Shown here piece after piece: positions 1 through 9,109 of a DNA stretch of 64,000 bases (positions are counted from its first letter, which is position 1; each line of letters opens with the position of its first letter). The position numbers and the translations under genes are program-made. The notes under the pieces are model-generated. The model ran no database searches, was not told the DNA's origin, and was given only the letters and a program-made list of their open reading frames with translations. Source of the DNA: Sulfurovaceae bacterium (lineage in GTDB: Bacteria; Campylobacterota; Campylobacteria; Campylobacterales; Sulfurovaceae); contig JAQTLE010000001.1 in the NCBI GenBank assembly GCA_028715055.1, forward strand, positions 62,001-126,000, given 5' to 3'.

Positions 1-147
1 TAAAGTCTCGGAGCGTTCCAAGTCGCATTGAGAACAGTCAGGAAGCATTGGTTTTGCCTTCTCTTCTAACAACTTTATCTGCTTTTTTAGAGCCTCAATA
101 TCTGATATGATCTGTTCTTTTATAATGATTTTGTCTGTCTCGTCCAT
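1..147 (-). CDS. TraR/DksA-like small protein (partial, C-terminus outside window)
   Basis: An open frame reads leftward from an ATG at 147 and runs off the window edge, giving 49 residues. It starts MDETDKIIIKEQII, continues as a charged helix likely to form a coiled coil, and reaches a KPMLPDCSQCDLER stretch. That stretch resembles the KPIxPDxxxGxLxRxE segment that follows the coiled coil of short TraR/DksA-family proteins, which bind RNA polymerase through the secondary channel. The two cysteines are suggestive, but the zinc-finger region is outside the window. The gene is divergent from the DUF309 gene. The family call is an inference from a short pattern. Confidence 0.45.
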   Translation of the reverse strand, partial: MDETDKIIIKEQIISDIEALKKQIKLLEEKAKPMLPDCSQCDLERSETL

Positions 148-202
148 AATTATGCCTTGAAATGTTATAAAATATTGTATCATAAAAGTAAAAAGTGAAA
201 CT

Positions 203-520
203 ATGAATATAGACGATGTTTTGCAAAAATTTATAATACTTCTTGATAACAAAGAATATTTTCAAGCTCACAGCGTGCTTGAAGAGGTTTGGCGTAAAAT
301 GAAAAGTGAACACTATCCATGTGTCAATCTAGTTCGCGGGCTTATAAATGCGGCTGTAGCATTTGAGCATATCAAAAGAGATACGCCAAGAGCAATAATA
401 AAAGCACATAAAACATTTGCAGGATATGTCAAATATCGTAATTTATGCCAAACGTGTGACGATAATCTCAAAAAAGCATGCCGAAAAGTGGACGAGATAG
501 CTTCAAAAGCAGGATTATAA
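203..520 (+). CDS. DUF309 family protein
   Basis: This 105-residue protein carries the DUF309 signature: a helix with FQAHSVLEEVWRKMK (F-x-A-H-x-x-x-E-x-x-W) at about residues 20-34, followed by LVRGLINAAVAFEHIKR at about 47-63. The family is all-helical, small and widespread in bacteria and archaea; its biochemical role is not established to my knowledge. It is a single gene with a start close to the divergent TraR-like gene, so both probably share the AT-rich region 148-202. The family assignment is good but a function cannot be given. Confidence 0.8.
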   Translation: MNIDDVLQKFIILLDNKEYFQAHSVLEEVWRKMKSEHYPCVNLVRGLINAAVAFEHIKRDTPRAIIKAHKTFAGYVKYRNLCQTCDDNLKKACRKVDEIASKAGL

Positions 521-568
521 AGTTTTTGATATCCTGTTTTTGTTTTTATAGATATTTGGACGAGAATC

Positions 569-2596
569 TCAATGCATATGATGGTGATGATTCATCTCGT
601 GTTTTTGCATGGGCTTTACTTTTTTTAGCAGTTGAGCATTAAGTGCAACAATGATAGTGCTTGCAGACATCATTATAGCTCCAACCGCAGGATTTATGAG
701 TATTCCCCATTTTGCCAAAATACCCGCGGCCAGAGGAATAGCAATGATATTATAACCGCTTGCCCACCAAATATTTTCCACCATTTTTCTGTATGTTTGA
801 CTTGAGAGTGTTATTGCATCAACGACTCCTAAAAGATCGCTTTTTGTCAAGATAATATCCGCACTTTCTATGGCAATATCAGTTCCGGCACCAATTGCAA
901 TGCCGATATCTGCACCTATAAGCGCAGGTGCATCATTGATGCCGTCGCCTACCATGGCAACTATTTTGCCGCTTTCTTTTAGCGCTTGTATCTTGTGCAG
1001 CTTTGTATCGGGAAGCAATCCGGCTTCATAATGATCTATACCCGCTTTTTTTGCTATATCTGCTGCTACTTCGTTGTTGTCTCCTGTGAACATATATGTT
1101 TTGATCCCTCTTGATCTAATGGCTTCGATCGCTTCGGCTGAATTTGGGCGTATAGTATCAGTTAACAAAATGACACCCTCAATGGATCCATCGATAGCTA
1201 TCCATACTTTGGTCGCCTCATGGCGCTCATAAGTAAGTAGTTTTTGAGGGATCTGCAATGATTCTTTTGTCAAAAGTTGTGTGCCGCCCAATATGATAGT
1301 ATGCCCATCCACTTTGGCTTTAGCGCCTATTCCTGGCATAGCATTAAATTCATCTGCTTTGCCAGGAAGAATTCCTTTATTTTGGGCATAATGCAAGATC
1401 GTCTTGGCAATACTGTGTTCAGAATGCTGTTCTAGTGAAGCTGCGAAATAAAGCAGATCTTTTCCATCTTTAATAGCAGCTATTTCGCTGACGGCAAGTT
1501 TGCCTTCAGTTATGGTTCCGGTTTTGTCAAAACAGATGATATCGATCTTGTGTAATTTTTCAAATGCATCCCTGTTACGTATCAGGATGCCGTTCTTGGC
1601 CGCTATTGAGGTTGATATGGCAATTACAAGAGGTACTGCTAATCCTAATGCATGAGGGCATGCGATCACTAGGACGGTGACCGTTTGGAGTACTGCATTT
1701 TCAAAAGAAGAAAATATTGACCAAACCAATAAAGTAACAGCACCGGCGATAAGAGCAGCATAAAATAGCCATCCTGCCGCACGGTTGGCAAGATCTTGAG
1801 TGTGAGACCTACTTGTCTGCAATTCTTTGACAAGATTGATAATTTGTGCTAGATAGCTGTTTTCACCGCTTTTTGTGATGCGGACACGAAGCGAACCGTC
1901 AATATTTGTACTTCCCATGAATACGAATGCATGCGGACTTTTGTAAAGCGGCTTTGATTCACCGTTGAGCAAAGCTTCATCTACCATGCTTTCGCCTTTT
2001 ACTACTTCGCCGTCAGCAGGGATATTTTCTCCGGGATGGATCAAGATATTATCGCCGATTTTAAGTTGACTTACATCGACTTCTTCCAATGATTCCCCAG
2101 CAGTAAAACGCATTGCTTTTTTTGGGATAAGTCGTACCAGTTCTTCTAATGTATTTGAAGCACCCAGTATGCTTTTGGTTTCGATATAATGTCCTATAAG
2201 CATGATATCAATTAGTGTTGCCAGCTCCCAAAAAAAAGATTTTTCTTCTGAAATAAAGAGCGTAATAGAAGAATAAAAATATGCTACGCTGATCGCCATA
2301 GAGATAAGCGTCATCATTCCCGGTTTTTTAGCTTTTATCTCTCCTGCCATCATTGTCAAAAATGGCCAGCCTCCATAAAAATATATCAAGGTAGAAAGAA
2401 TAAATGTTATAAAGTCTCTATAAGGAAAATCTATAACAAAACCAAACCAAGACTGCATCATTGGAGAAAAAAGTAAAATAGGTACGGTTAAAATAACAGA
2501 AATTATGAAGCGGCGTTTTAGCTCATCCATATGATGTGTATGTTCAAGGTCATGATGTTCGTGATCTGCATGGTTGTGAGACATTTGTGCTTGCAT
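569..2596 (-). CDS. copB: Copper-translocating P1B-type ATPase, CPH (CopB-like) class
   Basis: This is a 675-residue heavy-metal P-type ATPase. The order is a His-rich N-terminus (about residues 7-22), membrane helices, an actuator domain with LNGES in place of the usual TGES (about 210-214), the transmembrane CPH motif (CPHALG at 313-318), the phosphorylated Asp in DKTGT (about 357), GDGINDAPAL near 570, and a His-rich C-terminus. There is no cysteine-type (CxxC) metal-binding domain. In the P1B family a CPH motif with His-rich tails marks the CopB-like class, which exports copper from the cytoplasm. The start at 2596 has AAAGGATAACTG before the ATG. The exact metal (Cu+, Cu2+ or Ag+) is inferred from the class. 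Confidence 0.88.
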   Translation of the reverse strand: MQAQMSHNHADHEHHDLEHTHHMDELKRRFIISVILTVPILLFSPMMQSWFGFVIDFPYRDFITFILSTLIYFYGGWPFLTMMAGEIKAKKPGMMTLISMAISVAYFYSSITLFISEEKSFFWELATLIDIMLIGHYIETKSILGASNTLEELVRLIPKKAMRFTAGESLEEVDVSQLKIGDNILIHPGENIPADGEVVKGESMVDEALLNGESKPLYKSPHAFVFMGSTNIDGSLRVRITKSGENSYLAQIINLVKELQTSRSHTQDLANRAAGWLFYAALIAGAVTLLVWSIFSSFENAVLQTVTVLVIACPHALGLAVPLVIAISTSIAAKNGILIRNRDAFEKLHKIDIICFDKTGTITEGKLAVSEIAAIKDGKDLLYFAASLEQHSEHSIAKTILHYAQNKGILPGKADEFNAMPGIGAKAKVDGHTIILGGTQLLTKESLQIPQKLLTYERHEATKVWIAIDGSIEGVILLTDTIRPNSAEAIEAIRSRGIKTYMFTGDNNEVAADIAKKAGIDHYEAGLLPDTKLHKIQALKESGKIVAMVGDGINDAPALIGADIGIAIGAGTDIAIESADIILTKSDLLGVVDAITLSSQTYRKMVENIWWASGYNIIAIPLAAGILAKWGILINPAVGAIMMSASTIIVALNAQLLKKVKPMQKHEMNHHHHMH

Positions 2597-2667
2597 CAGT
2601 TATCCTTTGATTTCATTTTGTATAGTATACATCAATAAATGTGCAAGCAATGTGGAGGAAATGTGTA

Positions 2668-2997
2668 TTACTTTTTCATTCCATAGCCCAGCTTTGTTAG
2701 TTGATCTTTAAGTTTATCGGTTACTTCGCCTTGGAATTCCAGCACATCATCTTTGAGCGTCCCGCCTGTGGCAAGTGACTTTTTGAGTTTGGTTAGCAAC
2801 TTTTGCATATCCTCATCGCTTAGACTAAACGGCTTGACTATGGTAACTATTTTGCCGTTTCGTTTTTCACGCGCAAAATGCAGTTTGTGTTTGTCCGGTG
2901 ATTTTATTTCACCTATAGTTTTTTGTTCTTTTGTTTTGTTGTCGCTGTTCCAACTGCTATCCCAGTTAGTACCCATCTCAAATAGATTCTTTTTCAT
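2668..2997 (-). CDS. SUI1/YciH-like translation initiation factor family protein
   Basis: This 109-residue protein has a variable, charged N-terminal 40 residues and a C-terminal SUI1 (eIF1-like) fold. It shows FAREKRNGKIVTIVKPF, then LKKSLATGGTLKDDVLEFQG (positive-charged loop with the conserved TGGT/GG pattern), ending in LGYGMKK. Bacterial members (YciH in E. coli) are thought to affect start-codon fidelity. Its ATG at 2997 directly follows the YaaA stop codon, so the two are translationally adjacent in one operon. The role is inferred from the family. Confidence 0.85.
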   Translation of the reverse strand: MKKNLFEMGTNWDSSWNSDNKTKEQKTIGEIKSPDKHKLHFAREKRNGKIVTIVKPFSLSDEDMQKLLTKLKKSLATGGTLKDDVLEFQGEVTDKLKDQLTKLGYGMKK

Positions 2998-3729
2998 TTA
3001 TGCTCCTATAGTGTATATGATCTCTGTTTTGTTTTTGCGGGTTTGCATCTCTATAAGACTAAGCTCTTCTAGAGGTAAAGCCATGAAATCTTTCATAGTA
3101 TTTATATGATTTGTGGCTATTTCTCTAAGCACTTTACCACGATATGCTTTAGCCCAGTGGCTGACCACTTTGCCGTCTTTGATGAACTTGAGCGTCGTGT
3201 AAGGCTTTGATGGTATATAAAATCTATCATAATATCCGGCACGGATGTCTAATATCTCTTCATTCTCTAAATACTCATCCAGAAATTTTGTGCTGTTTGC
3301 ATGGTAATATTTATCTACTTCAAGTTCACCTACTTTGGCTCCTTGAGCCAATCTGTATTCCGGGATAAGCTCACCTGCCATGATAGGACCGAAAAGATTA
3401 GAAAATATAATGACATTTTCATCTATGTATTTTTGTGATATTCCATCAAGTGAGTTATAATCCAGATAATCAAATGCCACACCTGTGTATCTCTCTACTG
3501 CTTTTGTAGCAAGAGAATGTAATCCAACACTTCTATAATATTCTATCTCACCGGGTTTTTTGAGACCAAACATTTGTTTTGATCTGATATCATCTTTTAA
3601 TTCTTCTAGATAAATTTGTGTTAATTCTGATCTAGCTTTATGTAAGTTTTTATTCCATAAATTTGATAGATCAAACAATGCAGATCCGCCGGTTGATTTT
3701 GTTTCGCTTGGAGCTAGAAGGATTTTCAT
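2998..3729 (-). CDS. yaaA: Peroxide stress protein YaaA (DUF328/UPF0246)
   Basis: This 243-residue protein begins MKILLAPSETKSTGG, the signature N-terminus of the YaaA/DUF328 family (MxxLxSPAKxL in E. coli, LAPSETK in many others). It retains the RSKQMFGLKKP and IIFSNLFGPIMAGELIPEYRL segments (about 50 and 108). E. coli YaaA lowers intracellular unincorporated iron during peroxide stress and binds DNA with a helix-hairpin-helix-like fold. Length is normal for the family. It is the first gene of a two-gene unit with the SUI1-like gene. A link to the neighbouring copper ATPase is not shown by the sequence. Confidence 0.88.
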   Translation of the reverse strand: MKILLAPSETKSTGGSALFDLSNLWNKNLHKARSELTQIYLEELKDDIRSKQMFGLKKPGEIEYYRSVGLHSLATKAVERYTGVAFDYLDYNSLDGISQKYIDENVIIFSNLFGPIMAGELIPEYRLAQGAKVGELEVDKYYHANSTKFLDEYLENEEILDIRAGYYDRFYIPSKPYTTLKFIKDGKVVSHWAKAYRGKVLREIATNHINTMKDFMALPLEELSLIEMQTRKNKTEIIYTIGA

Positions 3730-3797
3730 AATTGCCTGTTTTTGGTGAAATTATAACACAAGAAGGATGAAGGCATTTAAGTATAAATAATGTCTCC

Positions 3798-3867
3798 GAA
3801 TGACAAGATATTGTCATTCCGTGCCACGACACGGAATCCATGGATACCGAATCAAGTCCGGTATGAC
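3798..3867. repeat. Dispersed repeat family A, copy 1, preceded by an inverted repeat
   Basis: Positions 3813-3867 match, in inverted orientation, the elements at 37447-37509 and 39214-39276. The shared parts are GTCATTCCGTG at one end and CGGTATGAC at the other, with CCATGGATACCGAATCAAG in the middle. Each half can fold into a hairpin. Just upstream, 3798-3806 and 3811-3819 form a perfect inverted repeat (GAATGACAA / TTGTCATTC, loop GATA). It lies 41 bases past the metE stop. Confidence 0.75.
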
Positions 3868-3907
3868 AAAATTTTACACATTTAGACGGCAGTATTTCAT
3901 GATATTG

Positions 3908-6166
3908 CTATCTAAATGAAATCGCCGCTTTAACCATATTCTCCAAGCTTGGAATAACCTCTTCCCATTTTCTAGTTTTCAGACCGCAATCCGGATTGAT
4001 CCATAGCTGCTCTTTTGGCAATACTTCTAATAGCAATGTTATTTGAGTTTTTATCTCTTCAACTGTTGGTATCCTAGGAGAGTGGATATCATATACGCCG
4101 GGTCCTACCTCTTTGGTATATCCTACTTTTTTGAAAATCTTTAGCAGGCTATTGCCGCTTTTAGCAGTTTCAATAGTGATGACATCGGCATCCATATCTT
4201 CGATCGTGTGGATAATATCATTAAACTCACTATAACACATATGTGTATGTATTTGTGTCTCTTTGTATGCACTACTGACTGATAATTTGAAGCTGTCAAC
4301 AGCCCATTTTTCGTAGGATGCTCTATTTTCATCTCTCAAAGGATACCCTTCTTTGAATGCTGCTTCATCAACCTGAATTATCTTTATGCCGTTTGATTGC
4401 AGATCGTCTATCTCGTCAGCCAATGCAAGAGCTATTTGGGTAGCCACTTCGCTGCGAGGTATATCTTCTCTTACAAATGACCAATTTATCATCGTCACAG
4501 GGCCTGTGAGCATACCTTTGACTATTTTAGATGTTAAGCTTTGAGCATAAAGTATCCATTGCAGGGTCATTGGAACTTCGCGGCTCACGTCCCCGTACAA
4601 TAGAGGCGGCTTGACACATCTAGCACCATAACTTTGCACCCATCCGTTGGAGCTGAATGCAAATCCATCTAACAATTCTCCAAAATATTCGACCATGTCA
4701 TTTCTCTCCGGTTCTCCGTGCACTAGTACATCAAGACCGATACGCTCTTGGATAGCGATTGTCTCGCGGATATAATTTTTGATAAATACTTCATACTCCT
4801 CGTGTGAGATCTTGCCATTTTTGAAATCTCTTCTGGTGATCCTAAGTTCTGGAGTTTGAGGAAATGAACCTATGGTTGTAGTAGCTAGATCAGGATATCC
4901 CAGTTTAGCTTTTTGTAGAACTATACGTTCATCAAATTCTCCATCTCTTGACCATTTTGAAATCTTGTTTACTCTATCTTGCACAGCTTCGTTGTGTATA
5001 AGCTTTGAATTTTTTAGTTTATTTATACTCGCTCCGTTTTCTTTTAGCTTTTCATCGTCTTCATCGTTTGATATACCAAAAAATATACGGCTAGTTATAG
5101 TCAGCTCATTTAGTTTTTCGTTGGCAAAACTTAGTGAGTCTTTAATGGTGTTATCAAGTTTATCTTCATTTTCTAAACTATAAGGCACATGCAAAAGCGA
5201 ACACGATGTAGATACTATTAATCTCTCTTTTGAAATAGTGGTTGATATTTTTTCAAGCAATTCTTTGGTTTTTAAGATATCGTTTTTCCATACATTTCTT
5301 CCATTAATAACTCCGGCAGCCAAAACCTTATCACTTTTTGCGATCTCTTCAAGAGATTCTATATTTTTGGCCCCTGCTACGAAATCAAGCCCCAATCCCC
5401 ATATCTGAGTTAATACTAAAACTTTGGTAGCTTCATTTGAGTGTTCAAAATATGTGGTAGCTATAACCTTGATATTTGATGATACATTGCATAGTCTGTC
5501 GTAGCAAGGCTTTATGAGACTTAGAAGCTTTGGCTCGATATCTATAGCAAATATAGCGTCATCTAGCTGCACTATGATTTCATCATCCAACTTTCCTATT
5601 TGTATAAAAAGCTCTTCATAAACTCTCAGCAACTTATCAAATAACAAAAATTGATCACTACCGTCCGTGGTTACACTAAGGGCAAGAAATGTTATTGGTG
5701 AGATGAGATTGATCTTGGTTTTGATGCCAAGAGCCGCCGCTTCTTTATATTCGTTGATTACCTTCGTGCTGTCAAGTTTAAACACTTCGTCGCCGGTTAG
5801 TTCTGGTATGATATAGTGATAGTTCGTATTGAACCATTTTCTCATAGCCATGGCTACACCGTTTTCATATCCTCTTGCCATAGCAAAGTATTTGGCTGTT
5901 TTATCGTCTATAGATTTGAATCTAGCCGGCACGGCACCGACAAGTATCATGGTATCGAGCATTTGATCATAATATGAAAAGTCATTCGAGCTGATGATAT
6001 CTACTCCTGCATTTTTTTGTGTGATCCATGCTTTGGCTCTTAAACTTTTGGCTACATCTTCAACGGCTTGAAAATCACTTTTTCCACCCCAAAAGCTTTC
6101 TAGAGCAAACTTCAGCTCTCTATGTTCGCCTATACGAGGGTATCCTGTTACTAAATTTTTTGACAT
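3908..6166 (-). CDS. metE: Cobalamin-independent methionine synthase MetE
   Basis: This 752-residue protein is a full-length MetE. It transfers the methyl group of 5-methyltetrahydropteroyl-triglutamate to homocysteine in the cytoplasm, giving methionine. The N-terminal half begins SKNLVTGYPRIGEHRELKFA. The C-terminal catalytic half contains TTIGSFPQTPELR, the loop VHGEPERNDMVEYFGE, and the zinc ligands in HTHMCYSEF, the conserved Glu further on and NPDCGLKTR near the end. The ATG at 6166 has AAAGGATAATT just upstream. It stands alone. No B12 or SAM riboswitch could be recognised in the roughly 100 bases upstream. Confidence 0.97.
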   Translation of the reverse strand: MSKNLVTGYPRIGEHRELKFALESFWGGKSDFQAVEDVAKSLRAKAWITQKNAGVDIISSNDFSYYDQMLDTMILVGAVPARFKSIDDKTAKYFAMARGYENGVAMAMRKWFNTNYHYIIPELTGDEVFKLDSTKVINEYKEAAALGIKTKINLISPITFLALSVTTDGSDQFLLFDKLLRVYEELFIQIGKLDDEIIVQLDDAIFAIDIEPKLLSLIKPCYDRLCNVSSNIKVIATTYFEHSNEATKVLVLTQIWGLGLDFVAGAKNIESLEEIAKSDKVLAAGVINGRNVWKNDILKTKELLEKISTTISKERLIVSTSCSLLHVPYSLENEDKLDNTIKDSLSFANEKLNELTITSRIFFGISNDEDDEKLKENGASINKLKNSKLIHNEAVQDRVNKISKWSRDGEFDERIVLQKAKLGYPDLATTTIGSFPQTPELRITRRDFKNGKISHEEYEVFIKNYIRETIAIQERIGLDVLVHGEPERNDMVEYFGELLDGFAFSSNGWVQSYGARCVKPPLLYGDVSREVPMTLQWILYAQSLTSKIVKGMLTGPVTMINWSFVREDIPRSEVATQIALALADEIDDLQSNGIKIIQVDEAAFKEGYPLRDENRASYEKWAVDSFKLSVSSAYKETQIHTHMCYSEFNDIIHTIEDMDADVITIETAKSGNSLLKIFKKVGYTKEVGPGVYDIHSPRIPTVEEIKTQITLLLEVLPKEQLWINPDCGLKTRKWEEVIPSLENMVKAAISFR

Positions 6167-6268
6167 AATTATCCTTTTTTTGTCTATATATTATTGGTTG
6201 TTTGGTTTTGAAAAAATATAAACACTAAGGTTGATATTCTTTTAAGTCTGTACCGATTTATAAAATTA

Positions 6269-6613
6269 TTAATAATTGAAAAAAGATAGCGGAGGATGTG
6301 TCCCGCTTCTGCGGAAACTAAAATAGCGGCAATTACAGTTCGATTTTTTTATTTGTTTTGCGCAAAGCAAAGCTTGTTTGGCAATCCTTGTGAAAATACA
6401 ATTACATAGAGTGGGATTTTGCAGTAATAATATACACCGGGTTTGGCTAAGTATCGGCAGATCTTCTTCTGTGGCATCGTTAGAAAAATAGGCATAAAAA
6501 ATTGAAGAGATCTGTGCACGGCTCTTTTGAAGCTTAACAAAAACAGTATGTGCCAATATAGAAGCAAGCGTAAAATATTTCTTGCCAAATCCACATGGTG
6601 ATTTCAATGCCAA
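6269..6613 (-). other. Unrecognised open frame in the metE-tRNA gap, possible remnant
   Basis: The 574 bases between metE and the tRNA cluster contain one long minus-strand frame of 114 codons that would need a TTG start (MALKSPCGFGKKYFTLASIL...). I do not recognise the protein, see no Shine-Dalgarno sequence, and a second overlapping frame at 6349-6594 is also open. It could be a decayed gene, a tail cut off from its start, or chance. The rest of the gap holds the metE upstream region and the tRNA promoter at 6676-6704. Confidence 0.2.
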
Positions 6614-6675
6614 ACCCGCTTATTATTATTTATTTTATGATTGTATCAAAAAAATAAAAAAAATACAAAAATCCC

Positions 6676-6704
6676 TTGACTTTTTATTTTATTTTGCCTA
6701 TAAT
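6676..6704 (+). promoter_or_regulatory. Sigma-70 promoter of the tRNA cluster
   Basis: TTGACT at 6676-6681 and TATAAT at 6699-6704 are separated by exactly 17 bases, a near-perfect housekeeping promoter. It lies 37 bases before the first tRNA. Most other promoters in this window lack such a -35, so this is probably a very strong stable-RNA promoter. Confidence 0.85.
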
Positions 6705-6740
6705 TGCGTTCCATTTTTAGTCACTAGGAATGCAAAAGGT

Positions 6741-6817
6741 GCTGGTGTAGCTCAGTTGGCTAGAGCAGCTGATTTGTAATCAGCAGGTCGCGGGTTCGAG
6801 TCCCATCACCAGCTCCA
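6741..6817 (+). tRNA. tRNA-Thr (anticodon TGT)
   Basis: A complete cloverleaf is visible. The acceptor stem is GCTGGTG/CACCAGC, with the D-arm TAGCTCAGTTGGCTAGAGC, the anticodon loop TTTGTAA (TGT, reading ACA) and the T-arm GCGGGTTCGAGTCCC. The CCA end is encoded. It is the first of four tRNAs upstream of tuf. Confidence 0.95.
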
Positions 6818-6859
6818 TAAATTTAAATTATCAGTGTTTGACCAGTAAAAACAATACAA

Positions 6860-6944
<85 letters not shown>

Positions 6945-6976
6945 TAAGTGTTGTAAATTTAACAAAATAAAGTGAT

Positions 6977-7053
6977 GCGGGAGTAGCTCAGTTGGCTAGA
7001 GCATCAGCCTTCCAAGCTGAGGGTCGCGGGTTCGAGTCCCGTCTCCCGCTCCA
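6977..7053 (+). tRNA. tRNA-Gly (anticodon TCC)
   Basis: The acceptor is GCGGGAG/CTCCCGC, the anticodon loop is CTTCCAA (TCC) and the T-loop is TTCGAGT, with CCA encoded. It is the third tRNA of the cluster. Confidence 0.95.
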
Positions 7054-7185
7054 TAAAACTGGGAGCTGTGTGAATTACTTATTTTTTTATCTCTTTCACA
7101 TATAAAGCTTCATAATATTATTTTCTTAAATCACAACACAAAATATGTAATCGATATGTCACATCAATTACAATTGGTCAAATAC

Positions 7186-7260
7186 GCCCAGATAGCTCAG
7201 TGGCAGAGCACTTCCTTGGTAAGGAAGAGGTCGGCGGTTCAATCCCGCTTCTGGGCTCCA
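7186..7260 (+). tRNA. tRNA-Thr (anticodon GGT)
   Basis: The acceptor is GCCCAGA/TCTGGGC, the anticodon stem is CTTCC/GGAAG with loop TTGGTAA (GGT), and CCA is encoded. The spacer after it (7261-7341) leads to the tuf promoter. Confidence 0.95.
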
Positions 7261-7341
7261 CGCCGTTCATATGGACAAAAGTATTACCTTGTGGTAACAG
7301 TTTTGTCCATATTATGGGTATGGGGTCTAAGTAAATTCTGA

Positions 7342-7347
7342 TATAAT
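7342..7347 (+). promoter_or_regulatory. -10 box of the tuf promoter
   Basis: A TATAAT sits 41 bases before the tuf ATG with the Shine-Dalgarno AGGAGA between them. No -35 is evident. It probably allows tuf to be transcribed independently of the upstream tRNAs. Confidence 0.6.
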
Positions 7348-7382
7348 ATCAGCCGAATTTTCAAATTAATTAGGAGAAACAG

Positions 7383-8591
7383 ATGGCAAAAGAAAAGTTT
7401 GCAAGAAATAAGCCGCATGTTAACATCGGTACAATCGGTCACGTTGACCATGGTAAAACTACATTAACAGCAGCAATCACTGCAGTTTTGGCTACTAAAA
7501 ATAACTCTGCATTTATGGATTATGATCAAATTGACAATGCTCCTGAAGAAAGAGAAAGAGGTATCACGATCGCTACTTCTCACGTAGAGTACGAAACTGA
7601 CAATAGACACTATGCTCACGTTGACTGCCCAGGGCATGCTGACTATGTTAAAAACATGATTACTGGTGCTGCACAAATGGATGGTGCGATCCTTGTTATC
7701 GCTGCAACTGATGGTCCAATGGCACAAACTAGAGAGCATATCCTTCTTTCTAAACAAGTAGGTGTTCCATATATAGTTGTTTTCTTGAATAAAGAAGATC
7801 AACTTGATGACGAAGACAGAGAAGAGATGCTTGAGCTTGTTGATATGGAAGTTAGAGAGCTTTTGAGCTATTATGATTTCCCAGGTGATGATACACCAAT
7901 CATCGCTGGTTCTGCTTATCAAGCACTTGAAGAAGCAAAAGCTGGCGCACTTGGCAAATGGTCAGATAAAATCTTGGAGCTTATGGCTGCTGTTGATGCA
8001 TATATTCCTGAGCCTGTACGTGAAACAGATAAAGATTTCTTGATGCCAATCGAAGATATCTTCTCTATCCAAGGTCGTGGTACTGTTGTAACTGGTAAAA
8101 TCGAAAGAGGTAAAGTTTGCGTTGGTGATCAAATCGAAATCGTTGGTATCAAAGATTTGCAAACTACTACTGTAACTGGCGTTGAAATGTTCAGAAAAGA
8201 AATGGATTGTGGTGAAGCTGGTGACAACTGTGGTGTTCTTATCAGAGGTATCGATAAAAACAACGTTCAAAGAGGTATGGTTCTTTGTAAACCAAAATCA
8301 ATCACTCCTCACACTAAATTTGAAGCAGAAGTTTACGTTCTAACAAAAGAAGAGGGTGGTAGACATACTCCATTCTTCAATAACTATAGACCACAATTCT
8401 ATGTAAGAACAACTGACGTTACAGGTTCTGTTCAACTTCAAGAAGGTACAGAGATGGTTATGCCAGGTGATAACGTAAAAGTTAACATTGAGCTTATCGC
8501 TCCAATCGCACTAGAAGATGGTACAAGATTCGCTATCCGTGAGGGTGGTAGAACTGTTGGCGCAGGCGTTGTTACAAAAATTATCGCGTAA
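7383..8591 (+). CDS. tuf: Elongation factor Tu
   Basis: This 402-residue GTPase delivers aminoacyl-tRNA to the ribosome. The G domain shows GHVDHGKT (about residues 18-25), the effector segment [13 protein letters not shown] and NKED, followed by the two beta-barrel domains ending in [19 protein letters not shown]. Length fits Campylobacterota EF-Tu (about 399-402). The start has TAGGAGAAACAG before the ATG. It has its own -10 box and a UUCG-loop terminator downstream. Only one tuf copy is in the window. Confidence 0.99.
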   Translation: MAKEKFARNKPHVNIGTIGHVDHGKTTLTAAITAVLATKNNSAFMDYDQIDNAPEERERGITIATSHVEYETDNRHYAHVDCPGHADYVKNMITGAAQMDGAILVIAATDGPMAQTREHILLSKQVGVPYIVVFLNKEDQLDDEDREEMLELVDMEVRELLSYYDFPGDDTPIIAGSAYQALEEAKAGALGKWSDKILELMAAVDAYIPEPVRETDKDFLMPIEDIFSIQGRGTVVTGKIERGKVCVGDQIEIVGIKDLQTTTVTGVEMFRKEMDCGEAGDNCGVLIRGIDKNNVQRGMVLCKPKSITPHTKFEAEVYVLTKEEGGRHTPFFNNYRPQFYVRTTDVTGSVQLQEGTEMVMPGDNVKVNIELIAPIALEDGTRFAIREGGRTVGAGVVTKIIA

Positions 8592-8596
8592 TTTAT

Positions 8597-8630
8597 TTGC
8601 TCTTAATGCTTCGGCATAAGAGCAATCTTT
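8597..8630 (+). terminator. Terminator after tuf
   Basis: A strong stem (TTGCTCTTAATGC with GCATAAGAGCAA, one bulged A) is closed by a TTCG tetraloop and followed by TCTTTT. It begins 5 bases past the tuf stop and probably lowers expression of rpmG-secE-nusG relative to tuf. Confidence 0.8.
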
Positions 8631-8648
8631 TAAACGCTCGGAGAAAAC

Positions 8649-8801
8649 ATGAGAGAAAATATTCACTTAGGTTGTGAAAAATGCACAAGACGCAATTATC
8701 ACACTACAAAAAATAAAAAAAATACGACAGAAAAACTTGCATTAAAAAAATATTGCAAATGGTGCAAAGAGCACACTGTTCACAAAGAGATGAAGCTGTA
8801 A
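8649..8801 (+). CDS. rpmG: Ribosomal protein L33 (bL33)
   Basis: A 50-residue protein starts at the ATG after GGAGAAAAC. It has two CxxC pairs, CEKC (residues 9-12) and CKWC (about 37-40), and a KNKKNT basic stretch, so it is the zinc-binding (C+) form of L33. It belongs to the large ribosomal subunit. It sits between the tuf terminator and tRNA-Trp, the standard place in this group. Confidence 0.95.
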   Translation: MRENIHLGCEKCTRRNYHTTKNKKNTTEKLALKKYCKWCKEHTVHKEMKL

Positions 8802-8824
8802 GCTTCTACTCGCAAAGAGATTAT

Positions 8825-8900
8825 AGGCCTATAGCTCAGTTGGTAGAGCACTGGTCTCCAAAACCAGGTGTCGGGGGTTCGAGTCCCTCTGGGCCTGCCA
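8825..8900 (+). tRNA. tRNA-Trp (anticodon CCA)
   Basis: The acceptor is AGGCCTA/TGGGCCT, the anticodon stem-loop is CTGGTCTCCAAAACCAG (CCA), the discriminator is G and CCA is encoded. It sits between rpmG and secE. Confidence 0.95.
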
Positions 8901-8920
8901 TATATTAAGGTAATTAGATC

Positions 8921-9100
8921 ATGAAAAAAATTTCAACATTTATTGCTCATGCAAAAGAGGAATTATATAAAGTTATATTTCCAACTAAAGTCCAAGTTAG
9001 ACAGGCATTTTTTGCTGTAATTCTTGTTGTTGTAGCCATCGCTCTTTTTTTAGCATTGGTAGATTTTATCATGTCATCAATTGTCTCATCAGTTATATAG
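8921..9100 (+). CDS. secE: Preprotein translocase subunit SecE
   Basis: This 59-residue protein has an amphipathic N-terminal helix with the conserved KEELYKVIFPTKVQVRQ segment. One transmembrane helix (about residues 33-55, FFAVILVVVAIALFLALVDFI) follows. This is the minimal single-helix SecE that clamps SecY in the Sec translocon. It starts at an ATG 21 bases after tRNA-Trp and is followed by nusG after 9 bases. Confidence 0.95.
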   Translation: MKKISTFIAHAKEELYKVIFPTKVQVRQAFFAVILVVVAIALFLALVDFIMSSIVSSVI

Positions 9101-9109
9101 GAACAACAA

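Noticed and set aside
3798-3867. CRISPR-like repeat
   Set aside because: Only one unit per place, with no regular spacers; the dispersed hairpin copies fit a REP-like family better.
7464-8270. Long minus-strand frames opposite tuf
   Set aside because: They are shadows of the highly biased tuf coding sequence; no ribosome-binding site and no family resemblance.
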